Shown here: piece by piece, positions 43,871 through 52,295 of the stretch
How the letters are laid out: each line of letters begins with the position of its first letter
How positions within the stretch are numbered: position 1 is the stretch's first letter
From: MWCR01 sp049325475
GTDB lineage: Bacteria > Patescibacteriota > Patescibacteriia > 2-12-FULL-60-25
Assembly (NCBI GenBank): GCA_049325475.1
Contig: JBMOLN010000001.1
Coordinates: 1 to 64,000, forward strand
DNA length: 64,000 bases
Reading direction: 5' to 3'
Program-made: the position numbers and the translations under genes
Notes under the pieces: model-generated
What the model was told of the DNA's origin: nothing
The model's database searches: none
The model's input: the letters and a program-made list of their open reading frames with translations, nothing else

Positions 43871-44119
43871 ATGGATTATTTTAATTCTTTTTAGCAATGA
43901 GTAATAAGCTGAGTCGAAACGTTTTAATTGCCTTTCTCGCTCTTTGGCTAATTCAATTGATTGATAAGATTCATAATATATTAAATTGTAAGGATAGTGT
44001 CTACTGGTAAAATAAACTTTACCTGAATTGTGTTCATTTAATCTTCGCTCAAGATCGGTCGTCATTCCTATGTATAAACTTTGATTTTTTTTGCTTTGTA
44101 ATACATATACATGATGCAT
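43856..44119 (-). CDS. GIY-YIG nuclease family protein embedded at tRNA-Trp
   Basis: The 87-residue protein has YVLQS (4-8) and SLYIGMT (14-20), LERRLNEHNSG (23-33) and an ELAKERERQLK helix. Its reading frame ends (HRDVV, stop) 15 nt inside the 5' end of tRNA-Trp. About 17 nt upstream of its ATG lies a second, broken copy of a tRNA-Trp 5' half that contains the palindromic insert. The gene is therefore bracketed by tRNA-Trp 5' halves, as an element integrated into a tRNA would be. Confidence 0.9.
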   Translation of the reverse strand: MHHVYVLQSKKNQSLYIGMTTDLERRLNEHNSGKVYFTSRHYPYNLIYYESYQSIELAKERERQLKRFDSAYYSLLKRIKIIHRDVV

Positions 44120-44135
44120 ATTTAAGTTGAGGTTT

Positions 44136-44167
44136 TGGATCCCTCCTTTCGCGAAAGGAGGGATGGA
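44136..44167. mobile_element. TTCGCGAA palindrome, copy 4, in a broken tRNA-Trp
   Basis: A perfect 24-bp palindrome (44140-44163; half site TCCCTCCTTTCG) is bounded by TGGA at 44136-44139 and 44164-44167. Removing the insert and one TGGA restores the anticodon loop CTCCAAA of a tRNA-Trp (minus strand). The arms differ from copies 1-3 but the TTCGCGAA centre is the same. Confidence 0.8.
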
Positions 44168-44198
44168 GACCGCTGTACTACCACTATACGATGCCCCC
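44164..44198 (-). pseudogene. tRNA-Trp 5' half (broken)
   Basis: Read on the minus strand, 35 nt match the first half of the intact tRNA-Trp with five differences (GGGGGCATCGTATAGTGGTA ...). The 3' half is missing: after the palindrome only AAAACCTC remains, then the GIY-YIG leader begins. It is an old second tRNA-Trp or a duplication made at integration. Confidence 0.8.
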
Positions 44199-44295
44199 GA
44201 ATCTATAATTGTTGCGTTATATTAGCAATAAACAAGAAAAACTGCAAGATTTTATAGTGCCTTTATTAATTTTTACAATATGATAGGATTAAATT

Positions 44296-44934
44296 ATGAA
44301 AATTACATCTTTGCCTAACGTAATAATGCTTCATGGCTGGACAAATGGAGATATCTCCGGGATTCCGGAATACTTGCCGGATAGTGATCAAAATTGGATG
44401 GGATGGATAAAAAAAGAATTGGAAAACAGAGGGTATAAAGTTGAATGTCCTTTTTTGAGATACGGTTTTAAATCTTATTACGATGATTGGAAAAAGGAGT
44501 TGGAGAAGTTGGATATTAATGAAAATACAATACTAGCGGGCTGGAGTTCGGGAGGTGCTTTTTGGGTTCGGTGGCTGGGGGAAACAAAGAAGAAAGTAAA
44601 AAAGTTGATATTGGTTGCGCCTGCCAAAGTAGTTGGAAATGACGAAGAATGGTTAAAAGAACTAAGGGAAATGCAGAAGGAATATCTGAATCCCAAATGG
44701 AAGGATCAATGGGAAAGTTTTCATAATTTTGAATGCGATGAAACCATTAAGGATAGAGTAGATGATATTTCGATTTTTATTTCTAATGATGCAAGGTGGC
44801 TCGTTGATGCTGCGCATCTTTATGCAAAAGAGTTTGATGCAAAATTAATTGAAATAGAAAATCAAGGTCATTTTGAAAATGAAAAAAGACCCTCGCCGGA
44901 ATTTCCGGAAATGTTGGAGGAGATTTTAAGTTAG
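44296..44934 (+). CDS. Alpha/beta hydrolase, RBBP9/YdeN type
   Basis: The 212-residue serine hydrolase has MLHGWTNG (11-18), the nucleophile elbow AGWSSGG (about 77-83, Ser80 or Ser81), a late Asp in IFISNDARW (about 159-167) and His in GHFENE (about 195-200). The order matches RBBP9-type hydrolases. TATGAT lies 11 nt before the ATG. The substrate is unknown. Confidence 0.88.
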   Translation: MKITSLPNVIMLHGWTNGDISGIPEYLPDSDQNWMGWIKKELENRGYKVECPFLRYGFKSYYDDWKKELEKLDINENTILAGWSSGGAFWVRWLGETKKKVKKLILVAPAKVVGNDEEWLKELREMQKEYLNPKWKDQWESFHNFECDETIKDRVDDISIFISNDARWLVDAAHLYAKEFDAKLIEIENQGHFENEKRPSPEFPEMLEEILS

Positions 44935-44942
44935 GATGATTT

Positions 44943-46055
44943 CTATTTAATCCTAAAAGGATTTTGCTCTGATTCCGGATAATCATCTGTGTGCTCTTCT
45001 CGTTCCAGCCCGCGTCTTTCTTTGGCTTTTAGGCCTTTGCGACGATGCGGTTCATTGGATTCGTGGATTTTTTTGATTCTGCCATCACGAATCTCGTATC
45101 CTTGTTTTTCTATTTCAGAAATAATTTCTTCAGTTGTAATATGATATCCGGGTTCATTTATTCGTTTCCATACATGATCGTAAAGCATTCGAGCGAAAGG
45201 ACCCAGCCCCAAATCATTAAGACGTTCTTGGACTTTTTTTTGATATTCTTGCCAGTCCAATTCTAAAATCTTCTGATCCATATCCGAAATGCGGATACCA
45301 TATTCGGATCGGCTTCTTTTGATTGCGTCAATTATTTTACCGAGTGAATCTTTGTCTGCGACAATGGCGTAAACGGTTTCCGTGTATTCGTGGGAGAAGG
45401 CATAATATTTAAGCAATTTTAAACCGTAATCCGCAGCAAATCGTTTGGCGCGGCGGATTCGTTCATCCGTACCAAGTCTGTCCATGTCTACCAAAGAGCC
45501 GCGCGTACTGATAAGATTTGGATCCGGGGGCTTTACAGCGGCAGAGATTTTGCGTTCAAAGATAATTCCGAATTCATCTTTTGCCAAATCATCGACCAAT
45601 TCAAATTCATTGCCTCGGTCGTCTTTTTGAACGTCCGGTTCTATCCATGTATTTTGGCCGATTTGCGCTCTTTCGTCGCTGAAAAATTCTTCCAATGAGT
45701 CGTTAGCGTACATATCATCAAAAGAATTTCTACTGTAAATTTTAAATTCCGGCAGTTGGTATTCGGTTAAGTCTTCCGTTAAGTTGTAAAGATCCGCGAA
45801 AACTTCGCTTTCGGTTTTGCCAAGCAAGCCGCCCAATTCTTTCATTTGATTGTGCAGAAAGTTTCTCTCTCTGTCGATTAATGTTAGCTTGTGAGCCGTA
45901 ATATCTTTTAAATTAAATTTTTGCAATTCTTTAATTGCATCGCGATATTTTTTATGCGCTGTCCAATAAAGACTATTAATGGTTTCCTTATCTCTATAAG
46001 GATCAAGGCTGAGGAAGTCTTCTTTCAGGGGTTCGAAAAATAGAAAGTCGGACAT
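44943..46055 (-). CDS. Uncharacterised soluble protein, 370 residues
   Basis: I do not recognise the family. The N-terminal 130 residues are charged and helical. A central region (about 165-260) has mixed strands with KYYAFSHEYTETVYAIVADKDS, and the C-terminus (about 265-370) is helical and ends in a basic, then acidic tail with KGLKAKERRGLEREEHTDDY. It has no signal peptide and no cysteine. It converges on the hydrolase gene (8 nt apart). Confidence 0.8.
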   Translation of the reverse strand: MSDFLFFEPLKEDFLSLDPYRDKETINSLYWTAHKKYRDAIKELQKFNLKDITAHKLTLIDRERNFLHNQMKELGGLLGKTESEVFADLYNLTEDLTEYQLPEFKIYSRNSFDDMYANDSLEEFFSDERAQIGQNTWIEPDVQKDDRGNEFELVDDLAKDEFGIIFERKISAAVKPPDPNLISTRGSLVDMDRLGTDERIRRAKRFAADYGLKLLKYYAFSHEYTETVYAIVADKDSLGKIIDAIKRSRSEYGIRISDMDQKILELDWQEYQKKVQERLNDLGLGPFARMLYDHVWKRINEPGYHITTEEIISEIEKQGYEIRDGRIKKIHESNEPHRRKGLKAKERRGLEREEHTDDYPESEQNPFRIK

Positions 46056-46100
46056 AAATTAAGACGCTAGGCGCTAGACACAAGACGCCAGACTCTAGAT

Positions 46101-46205
46101 ACGGGCTGCGTTAATCCGTGCTCCTGTTGGCCGGTATTCCGGAGCCAATGCGCTAAGCACAGTTTAGTCCGGATAACGGTTTAACGGGTAAAACGGAATA
46201 CGTAT
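46101..46205. repeat. Intergenic repeat family A, copy 6 (long variant)
   Basis: CTGCGTTAATCCGTGCTCC at the left and AACGGAATACGTA at the right match family A ends. An inner hairpin TTGGCCGGTATTCCGG and GCGCTAAGCAC words make this copy longer. Family C words lie just before (46062-46098). Confidence 0.7.
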
Positions 46206-46206
46206 T

Positions 46207-46389
46207 TTAACTTCCTAAAAATTTCAGAACATCGTAGACCAAGAACGCCGGCCAGACGATGGCTTTTAAAAATCCCAGTACGCCGACCCAGAAGCCGGTT
46301 GCATGGCTGATGTAGTAGACTGCGGCGCCGATAAAGCCCAAGCCATATACTCCGCTGCCTCCATGATCCATATTGCATTTTTTACTCAT
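46207..46389 (-). CDS. Small conserved Patescibacteria-type membrane protein
   Basis: The 60-residue protein reads MSKKCNMDHGGSGVYGLGF then one or two hydrophobic helices (IGAAVYYISHATGFWVGVLG and IVWPAFLVYDVLKFL). A His/Cys-containing N-terminus precedes the membrane part. I recall similar GGVYGLGFIGA proteins as common in Patescibacteria genomes; their function is unknown. It may be larger by none: an overlapping alternative frame is not supported. Confidence 0.8.
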   Translation of the reverse strand: MSKKCNMDHGGSGVYGLGFIGAAVYYISHATGFWVGVLGFLKAIVWPAFLVYDVLKFLGS

Positions 46390-46499
46390 ATACCGGCATT
46401 ATAACATGCCGCTAAACTTTCAAAAATTTTTTAAGATACAAAATTAATAAACAATGATACAATTGATATCAGTAAAAACATGTAGAATTATTGCTTAAT

Positions 46500-47042
46500 A
46501 TGAAAAAAAAGGAAACTAGAAAATACGATGTAGTGATTTATAATCCGGATTGGGCAAAACAATTTAATATTATTGAGAGAGAGCTGAAAAATGTTTTTAA
46601 AAATATCGCAAAAGCTATTGAGCATGTGGGCAGTACTTCGATAGAAGGCATGTCGGGCAAGCCGACTATTGATATTTTAGTGATTGTTGACGATGCCGCG
46701 GCAGTTGATAGTTTAAATAAAGAGATGGAAGATTTGGGCTACAAAGTTTATGGTGATTATTTAAAATCAGGTGGCAGGTTTTTTGCAAAAGAGAGAAATG
46801 GTGAGAGGTTGGTTAATGTGCATTGTTATGCGTCAGATAATCCTAAGGCGGAAGAATTGTTAATGTTGCGTGATTTTTTAAGAGAAAATTTTAATGAGGC
46901 TAAAGCATATGCAGATTTTAAATTAGATCTTTTTACTAAATTTCCTGATGACTATTTTGTTTATCGTAAGCAGAAAGATGTTTACATGAAAGATTTATTA
47001 AATCGTGCGAGATCGTGGTATGATTCGATGAGAAAACTATAG
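46500..47042 (+). CDS. GrpB (UPF0157) nucleotidyltransferase-fold protein
   Basis: The 180-residue protein starts at 46500. It has the GrpB core IYNPDWAKQF (about 13-22), EHVGSTSIEGMSGKPTIDI (about 41-59) with the Gly-Ser and Asp residues of the nucleotidyltransferase fold, and HCYASDNPKAEE. Activity is unproven for the family. Confidence 0.9.
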   Translation: MKKKETRKYDVVIYNPDWAKQFNIIERELKNVFKNIAKAIEHVGSTSIEGMSGKPTIDILVIVDDAAAVDSLNKEMEDLGYKVYGDYLKSGGRFFAKERNGERLVNVHCYASDNPKAEELLMLRDFLRENFNEAKAYADFKLDLFTKFPDDYFVYRKQKDVYMKDLLNRARSWYDSMRKL

Positions 47043-47093
47043 TTACGTATATGTGAAAAGTAAATAAACGATGATATAATGTTTTGATGCTAT

Positions 47094-47891
47094 ATGAAAC
47101 AAATAAATAATATGAAATTTAAGATCATTGCGGCACTGTTGTATGCCGTGATGGTTTTTGTGAATTATTTGGCTAATGCATTGCCGATAGGAGGTGTGAC
47201 AACCGGCGAGGCATCGGATGCTTTTGCCAATCTTTTTACACCGGCGGGTTTAACTTTTTCTATTTGGGGGTTGATATACTTCTTATTGTTCGTTTACGTA
47301 ATTTATCAATTTATCGGCGTCAAAAAGAAGGATGCTAAATTGGAGAAGGCGATCGCGAAGGTCAATAAATATTTTGTATTATCATCCTTGGCTAATGTTG
47401 CTTGGATTTTTTCCTGGCATTATCAAATTATCTGGCTTTCGGTTTTAATAATGCTTGGCCTGCTGATTTGTTTGATAAAGATTGCGGATGTTTTAAAAAC
47501 AGAGGATTTTACTTTAAAAGATTTTATTGCAATAAAATTGCCTTTTAGTATATATTTTGGCTGGATAACAGTTGCCATAATAGCAAATATTACCGTGTTT
47601 TTGGTAAGTATAAATTGGAATGGATTAGGCATAGCTGACAATATTTGGATGATAATTGTGCTCTTTGCAGGAATAGGAATTGGTATATGGCGCATGTATA
47701 TAGATCGTAATATTGCTTATGGATTGGTTATTGTTTGGGCATATATCGGTATTTTATACAAACATACGTCTGCAGGAGGCTTTGGCGGGCAATATCCGGA
47801 TGTAATTTCCGCATTATTCATTTGTTTGGTTTTGTTGTTTGGAGGGATTGTGTTAACCGCGCATAGATCTAATATCAGGTTAGAAAAATAA
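47094..47891 (+). CDS. TspO/MBR-related membrane protein
   Basis: The 265-residue protein has seven or more hydrophobic helices. The first part YLANALPIGGVTTGEASDAF and FTPAGLTFSIWGLIYFLL (about 23-66) matches the Trp-rich sensory (TspO/MBR-like) family, longer form. The ligand is unknown. A start at 47112 is also possible. TATAAT precedes by about 14 nt. Confidence 0.83.
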   Translation: MKQINNMKFKIIAALLYAVMVFVNYLANALPIGGVTTGEASDAFANLFTPAGLTFSIWGLIYFLLFVYVIYQFIGVKKKDAKLEKAIAKVNKYFVLSSLANVAWIFSWHYQIIWLSVLIMLGLLICLIKIADVLKTEDFTLKDFIAIKLPFSIYFGWITVAIIANITVFLVSINWNGLGIADNIWMIIVLFAGIGIGIWRMYIDRNIAYGLVIVWAYIGILYKHTSAGGFGGQYPDVISALFICLVLLFGGIVLTAHRSNIRLEK

Positions 47892-47906
47892 TAAGATTTT
47901 TTAATT

Positions 47907-47935
47907 ATTGCAAATTATTTGCAATATGATATAAT
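47907..47935 (+). promoter_or_regulatory. Fur/Zur-type operator over a leaderless promoter
   Basis: A perfect 9-1-9 inverted repeat, ATTGCAAAT-t-ATTTGCAAT (47907-47925), abuts the -10 TATAAT (47930-47935). The ATG follows 6 nt later. The geometry is that of Fur-family boxes; the regulator encoded next is the obvious ligand, so the operon is probably autoregulated. Confidence 0.85.
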
Positions 47936-47941
47936 GCCCGC

Positions 47942-48313
47942 ATGATACTGAATCAGTTAAAACAGGCGGGTTTTAGAATAACCGCTCCCAGAAAAGCGGT
48001 AATTGAAGTTTTGCAGAAAAATCATGAGCCTCAATCCGCGCAGATGATTCACGCGAAGACGCATGATACGGATCTGGTTTCGGTTTATCGAGCACTTGAA
48101 GTATTGGAAAGGTTGGAGATTGTTCAGCGCGAGGATATGCAAGGAGTCGGCAAATATATTTTGGCTGAAAAATCGCATCATCACATTACCTGCAGAAAAT
48201 GCGGAAAAATTGCATGCGTGCCCTGTGAGCATTATTTTCAAAAAGTGAAGGGATTTCAGGAAGTGCGTCATCAATTAACCATGACGGGCATTTGCAATAA
48301 ATGCACAGCCTAA
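47942..48313 (+). CDS. Fur-family regulator, probably zinc-responsive
   Basis: This 123-residue Fur/Zur/PerR protein has a winged helix in the first 75 residues (GFRITAPRKAVIEVL, DLVSVYRALEVLERL). The metal-binding part includes HHHITCRKCGK (about 80-90) and a closing CNKC (about 118-121), together the structural zinc site, plus CVPCEH. Linkage to znuACB and the upstream operator argues for zinc uptake regulation. The mRNA is leaderless by position of the -10. Confidence 0.93.
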   Translation: MILNQLKQAGFRITAPRKAVIEVLQKNHEPQSAQMIHAKTHDTDLVSVYRALEVLERLEIVQREDMQGVGKYILAEKSHHHITCRKCGKIACVPCEHYFQKVKGFQEVRHQLTMTGICNKCTA

Positions 48314-48314
48314 T

Positions 48315-48431
48315 ATGTGCATGTTTTGCGGCGGAGGCCAATGCGGAGGAATGTTGGATTATGTAATCAGCGCCATGCCTTTAACAGTAATTTTTATTTA
48401 TCATAAAATTAAAGCCATATTGCATTTATGA
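48315..48431 (+). CDS. Cys-rich membrane micropeptide in the zinc operon
   Basis: A 38-residue reading frame begins 1 nt after the regulator stop and ends in ATGA overlap with znuA. The protein starts MCMFCGGGQCGG, three cysteines in 10 residues, then a hydrophobic helix (LDYVISAMPLTVIFIYH) and a basic end. It is too short for standard gene finding, but its position, tight coupling and composition support it. It may be a metal-binding or chaperoning subunit of the transporter (inference). Confidence 0.65.
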   Translation: MCMFCGGGQCGGMLDYVISAMPLTVIFIYHKIKAILHL

Positions 48432-49405
48432 AGAAAAATATTTTAGTTATAGGCGGTTTGTTTGTTATTTTAATTTTGGGTATTTTGATATTTAGCAACC
48501 AAAATCAATTTTTAGATGATGATAGTGGAAAGTTAAAGATTGCAGCAACTATTTTTCCGGTTGCAGACATTGCCAGCAATATCGGCGGCGACAATGTTGA
48601 AGTAAAAACTATTTTGAAACCCGGAGCCAGTCCCCATACTTTTGAGGTGACACCATCGGATATAAAATCATTGCAAGATGCAAAGGTGATATTTGCCATA
48701 GGCTGGCCGTTGGATAATTGGACAGATGATATTTTGGCGGTTGATGAAAATGTAAAATTGGTAAAAGTTGATAATGGCATAGAAATGCATTTGTTTATGG
48801 AAAATCATCATCATGATGAGGATGCGGATCATGAAGATCATGATGAATACGGGCATGAGGAAGATCATGAAGCTGAAGATCATGAAGAGGGTGCGATGAA
48901 GGATCCGCACTATTGGCTTTCGGTAAAAAATGCTAAAATAATTGCGGGTAATATTGCCGATGTTTTGATTGAGCAAGATCCTGCTAACAAGATGGAATAT
49001 CAGAATAATTTGCAAAATTATCTTAATGAATTGGATGAACTGGAAGTGGATTTGAAAAACGAATTGCAAGGTCTGGAAAAAAGGGAGTTGATTGTATTTC
49101 ACGAATCTTGGAATTATTTCGCAAAAGAATACGGCTTAAAGATTGCCGGCGTGGTGCAATTATCGCCCGGCAAGGAGCCGACACCGGCACAGTTGGCGGA
49201 GTTGCATGATGCGGCCGGGGAGCATGGTATTACAGCGATTTTTTCCGAGCCGCAATTGTCGCCGGACACTATCAGGCCTTTTGTGGAAGATCTTAACCTG
49301 GATTTATTTGTCTTGGATCCTCTGGGAGGCGTTGATGGAAGAGATTCTTATATCCAATTATTAAAATATAATGCGCAAACCATCAAACAAGCGCTCCAAC
49401 AATAA
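48428..49405 (+). CDS. znuA: Zinc ABC transporter substrate-binding protein
   Basis: The 325-residue protein has an N-terminal hydrophobic anchor (about 5-24; no Cys lipobox), the cluster A-I fold with PGASPHTFEVTPSD (about 64-77, metal His), an acidic His-rich loop ENHHHDEDADHEDHDEYGHE (about 124-145), DPHYWLS (about 158-164) and the HESWNYF segment. The His loop points to zinc rather than manganese. It overlaps znuC by 35 nt. Confidence 0.95.
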   Translation: MKKNILVIGGLFVILILGILIFSNQNQFLDDDSGKLKIAATIFPVADIASNIGGDNVEVKTILKPGASPHTFEVTPSDIKSLQDAKVIFAIGWPLDNWTDDILAVDENVKLVKVDNGIEMHLFMENHHHDEDADHEDHDEYGHEEDHEAEDHEEGAMKDPHYWLSVKNAKIIAGNIADVLIEQDPANKMEYQNNLQNYLNELDELEVDLKNELQGLEKRELIVFHESWNYFAKEYGLKIAGVVQLSPGKEPTPAQLAELHDAAGEHGITAIFSEPQLSPDTIRPFVEDLNLDLFVLDPLGGVDGRDSYIQLLKYNAQTIKQALQQ

Positions 49406-50108
49406 AAATATTTTGGAGGTTAAAGAAGTCAGCGTTTATTACGGTGATTATTGCGCCGTTAAAAATATCGGCTTTGCCATCAAATCCGGTGATATTTTGG
49501 CCATAATCGGACCAAACGGATCAGGAAAGTCAACGTTGTTAAAAGCGGTTTTAGGCTTGGTTGAGCACACGGGAAGTATAAAAGTTTTCGGTAAAGATAT
49601 TAAAGAAGTATTGAACGATGTCGGTTATGTTCCGCAAAGATTTAAATTTGATGATTCTTTTCCATTAACGGTTGGAGAGTTTTTAGAATTATCGCAACTA
49701 AAAAAAGAGAATATTGCCAGACGTAAAGAAGTTTTAACAGAGGTGGAGATGCAGAAATTTGAACAAAAATTAATGGGAGAGTTATCCGGCGGGCAGATGC
49801 AGAGAGTATTGATTGCCAAGGCATTGCTGAATAATCCCAAAATATTATTTTTGGATGAGGCGACCGCGGGTGTTGATGTGGAAGGTGAAAAGAATTTTTA
49901 TGAAATTATCAATCATCTGAATAAGGAGCATGGGCTCACGATTGTTTTGATTTCGCATGAAATTAATATGGTTTATAAGTTTGCCACTCAAGTTGTTTGT
50001 TTGAATCGTGATTTGATTTGTTATGGACAGACCAAAGAGGCGATTACCGAAGAGGTGATGAAGAAGTTGTACGGTGATAATTTGGAATTTAGAACACATA
50101 AGCATTAG
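49371..50108 (+). CDS. znuC: Zinc ABC transporter ATPase
   Basis: The 245-residue ABC ATPase has Walker A GPNGSGKST (about 44-52), the Q loop VPQRF, signature LSGGQMQR (about 139-146), Walker B ILFLDEATAGVD (about 160-171) and the switch His in LISHEINM. It overlaps znuA by 35 nt and ends 1 nt before znuB. The first 13 residues are basic and lie in the overlap. Confidence 0.95.
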   Translation: MRKPSNKRSNNKNILEVKEVSVYYGDYCAVKNIGFAIKSGDILAIIGPNGSGKSTLLKAVLGLVEHTGSIKVFGKDIKEVLNDVGYVPQRFKFDDSFPLTVGEFLELSQLKKENIARRKEVLTEVEMQKFEQKLMGELSGGQMQRVLIAKALLNNPKILFLDEATAGVDVEGEKNFYEIINHLNKEHGLTIVLISHEINMVYKFATQVVCLNRDLICYGQTKEAITEEVMKKLYGDNLEFRTHKH

Positions 50109-50109
50109 T

Positions 50110-50919
50110 ATGTTGGAGATTTTGCAATATCCTTTTATTCAAAGAGCATTTATTGCGGGCATGGTTTTGGCTGTGGTTTTATCTTTTCTGGGAATATTCA
50201 TTATTTTGCGCAGGATGGCTTTTTTTGCAGACGGGATTGCTCATGCATCATTATCCGGAATTGCCGTGGGTATTGTTTTTGCATTTAATCCTATTTTAAC
50301 GGCAGTAATTTTAACAGCATTTTTTGCGGTCATCATCTATTATTTGGAAAAAAAGTTTAAATTGACATCCGACGTAGCTATAGGAATATTGTTTACTTCG
50401 GGTATGGCTTTGGGTGTGTTGCTGATCAGTTTATCGCCGGGGTATCAGCCTGAGTTGATGAGTTTTTTATTCGGCAACATTTTATCCATTACAATAAATG
50501 AATTGTGGATTTTAATCGGAGTGAGTTTGGGCGTGATTGCTTTTTTGGCTTTATATTTAAAACAAATAACCTTAATGTCTTTTGATAAGGAATCAGCTTA
50601 TTTGGCTGGTATAAAAGTGGAGGCTTTGCATTTGGTTTTATATGTTATAACTGCGGTGGCAGTGGTTTTGGGAATTAAAGTATTGGGAATAATATTGGTT
50701 AGTGCTTTGGTTATCATGCCGGTTGCAATCGCCAAGCTGTTTGCCAGGTCATTTAAAGCTTTGATTTGGCAAAGTATTTTTATATCTTTATTGATGGTTG
50801 TTGCGGGTTTGCTGATATCGGTTTTTCTAGATTGGCCAACCGGGCCGACGATTGTTTTGTCCGGAACCTTGTTATTTATCCTTTCCGGAGGCTGGAAAGG
50901 GCTGAAAAACGGCTTGTAG
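50110..50919 (+). CDS. znuB: Zinc ABC transporter permease
   Basis: The 269-residue ABC-3 family permease has about eight membrane helices, beginning LQYPFIQRAFIAGMVLAVVLSFLG. The segment RRMAFFADGIAHASLSGIAVG (about 36-56) is the family mark. The start at 50110 follows the znuC stop directly; an upstream in-frame ATG lies inside znuC. Confidence 0.94.
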   Translation: MLEILQYPFIQRAFIAGMVLAVVLSFLGIFIILRRMAFFADGIAHASLSGIAVGIVFAFNPILTAVILTAFFAVIIYYLEKKFKLTSDVAIGILFTSGMALGVLLISLSPGYQPELMSFLFGNILSITINELWILIGVSLGVIAFLALYLKQITLMSFDKESAYLAGIKVEALHLVLYVITAVAVVLGIKVLGIILVSALVIMPVAIAKLFARSFKALIWQSIFISLLMVVAGLLISVFLDWPTGPTIVLSGTLLFILSGGWKGLKNGL

Positions 50920-51092
50920 CCGCAACTTAGTTGCAAGACTCCCCTCGACAAAGCTCGGGATCTCCGACAAGACTCAGGGCTCTAGGCACTGGCTTTATGC
51001 TAGAGGCTGAAATTTAAGCTATATATAGCAAGTCATTAATAGGTGTAAAATTCGTTTTACTTAGTACTAAGCAAAGAGTATAATTTTTGTAT

Positions 51093-52052
51093 ATGAAAAA
51101 TAATTACGTACAACGTTTTGGAGGGATATCTATATTATTATTTGTGTTTTTGGTTTTGGGGGCGGGTTGCCTCGAGGCCGATAAAGGACAAATGGTTAAG
51201 GATGAAGGAGGAAGGCAAGATGTAAATGAGGTTGATGTCGGGGATGTTTTGCCAAATAACGGTCAGATGCTAGGCGGCGACAGGGATGAACACGGTTGCA
51301 TCGGATCAGCGGGATATAGCTGGTGCGAATCTTTGCAAAAGTGTTATCGACCCTGGGAAGAGAAATGTGAAGAAGTGAAAGTTGAGGCTGATAACGTTCC
51401 CAAGCCTGACGTTGAGGATGATTACGGCGGAGAATATCCGGCGACTATTTATGGTTTTTATGATGACAATAATCAACAAAAAACCGATTGCTATTATTTC
51501 GAAAATGCCATTTATACCGGATATGATATTTTGACCGAATTGGCGAAGAATAACTATAGCTATGACTCGGTGTTCGCGGATCAGGTTTATTATACTCCGG
51601 AAAATTCTCTTGCATTAAAAAATCAGATTGCTGATGAACTGGCTAAGATGGGAAAAAAGTTCAGATCTGTCTCGGCTTGCCATCTTGCAGATGGGTTGGA
51701 CGCGGTTTCGGGAGTTATTTGGGATAAAGAGAGAAGCTGGGAAGAACCTTTTTATAAAACCGAATCCGAAGCGCGAAGGCAATACTTAGATGATATGGAA
51801 GACGGTTATCGATTATTGATAATCAAAGACGGGAAGGTTGCCATTGTTAACGATTTGTTAATGCGGGATCCGACTTTTACAGGTGGAGATGTTTCGTCTT
51901 GCAGAGCGGAGCTAAAAGGCAAAAATGTCACTTGGGAGTGCATAGCTTATTTTGACCGCACGGATAACGGTTTTGACAATATAGTTCATAAAATTTGGAC
52001 AATTTCTCCGGAAGGAAAAATCTTATCCATAGACGAAGAGGTAGAGGATTAA
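51093..52052 (+). CDS. Secreted lipoprotein with Cys-loop segment
   Basis: The 319-residue protein has a signal peptide ending in lipobox LGAGC (about residue 26). A segment DEHGCIGSAGYSWCESLQKC and RPWEEKC (about 66-92) has the Cys pattern seen in many exported Patescibacteria proteins. The C-terminal part (about 115-319) contains a duplicated alpha/beta design, without a family I recognise. TATAAT (51079-51084) lies 8 nt before the ATG. The role is unknown. Confidence 0.8.
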   Translation: MKNNYVQRFGGISILLFVFLVLGAGCLEADKGQMVKDEGGRQDVNEVDVGDVLPNNGQMLGGDRDEHGCIGSAGYSWCESLQKCYRPWEEKCEEVKVEADNVPKPDVEDDYGGEYPATIYGFYDDNNQQKTDCYYFENAIYTGYDILTELAKNNYSYDSVFADQVYYTPENSLALKNQIADELAKMGKKFRSVSACHLADGLDAVSGVIWDKERSWEEPFYKTESEARRQYLDDMEDGYRLLIIKDGKVAIVNDLLMRDPTFTGGDVSSCRAELKGKNVTWECIAYFDRTDNGFDNIVHKIWTISPEGKILSIDEEVED

Positions 52053-52295
52053 AAATGCATAGTGAATAGTGCATAACAAATTAAGTTAAAGTCATAGTAC
52101 TTAGTTATAGTCATAGTAAGTGACCGGTGATCAGTGACCAGTGGCCAGGCGTGATCTGCTATATACTAGCCGCCAGTTGCAAGTTGCCAAATTCCATATT
52201 CTAAATTCTCTTCGAGTCTGAGCCTCAGAGTCGAAGACTGTATTCTCAATTCATCGCTTGCGACGCGGGATGATGAGTTGTGGTATAATTGGTTT

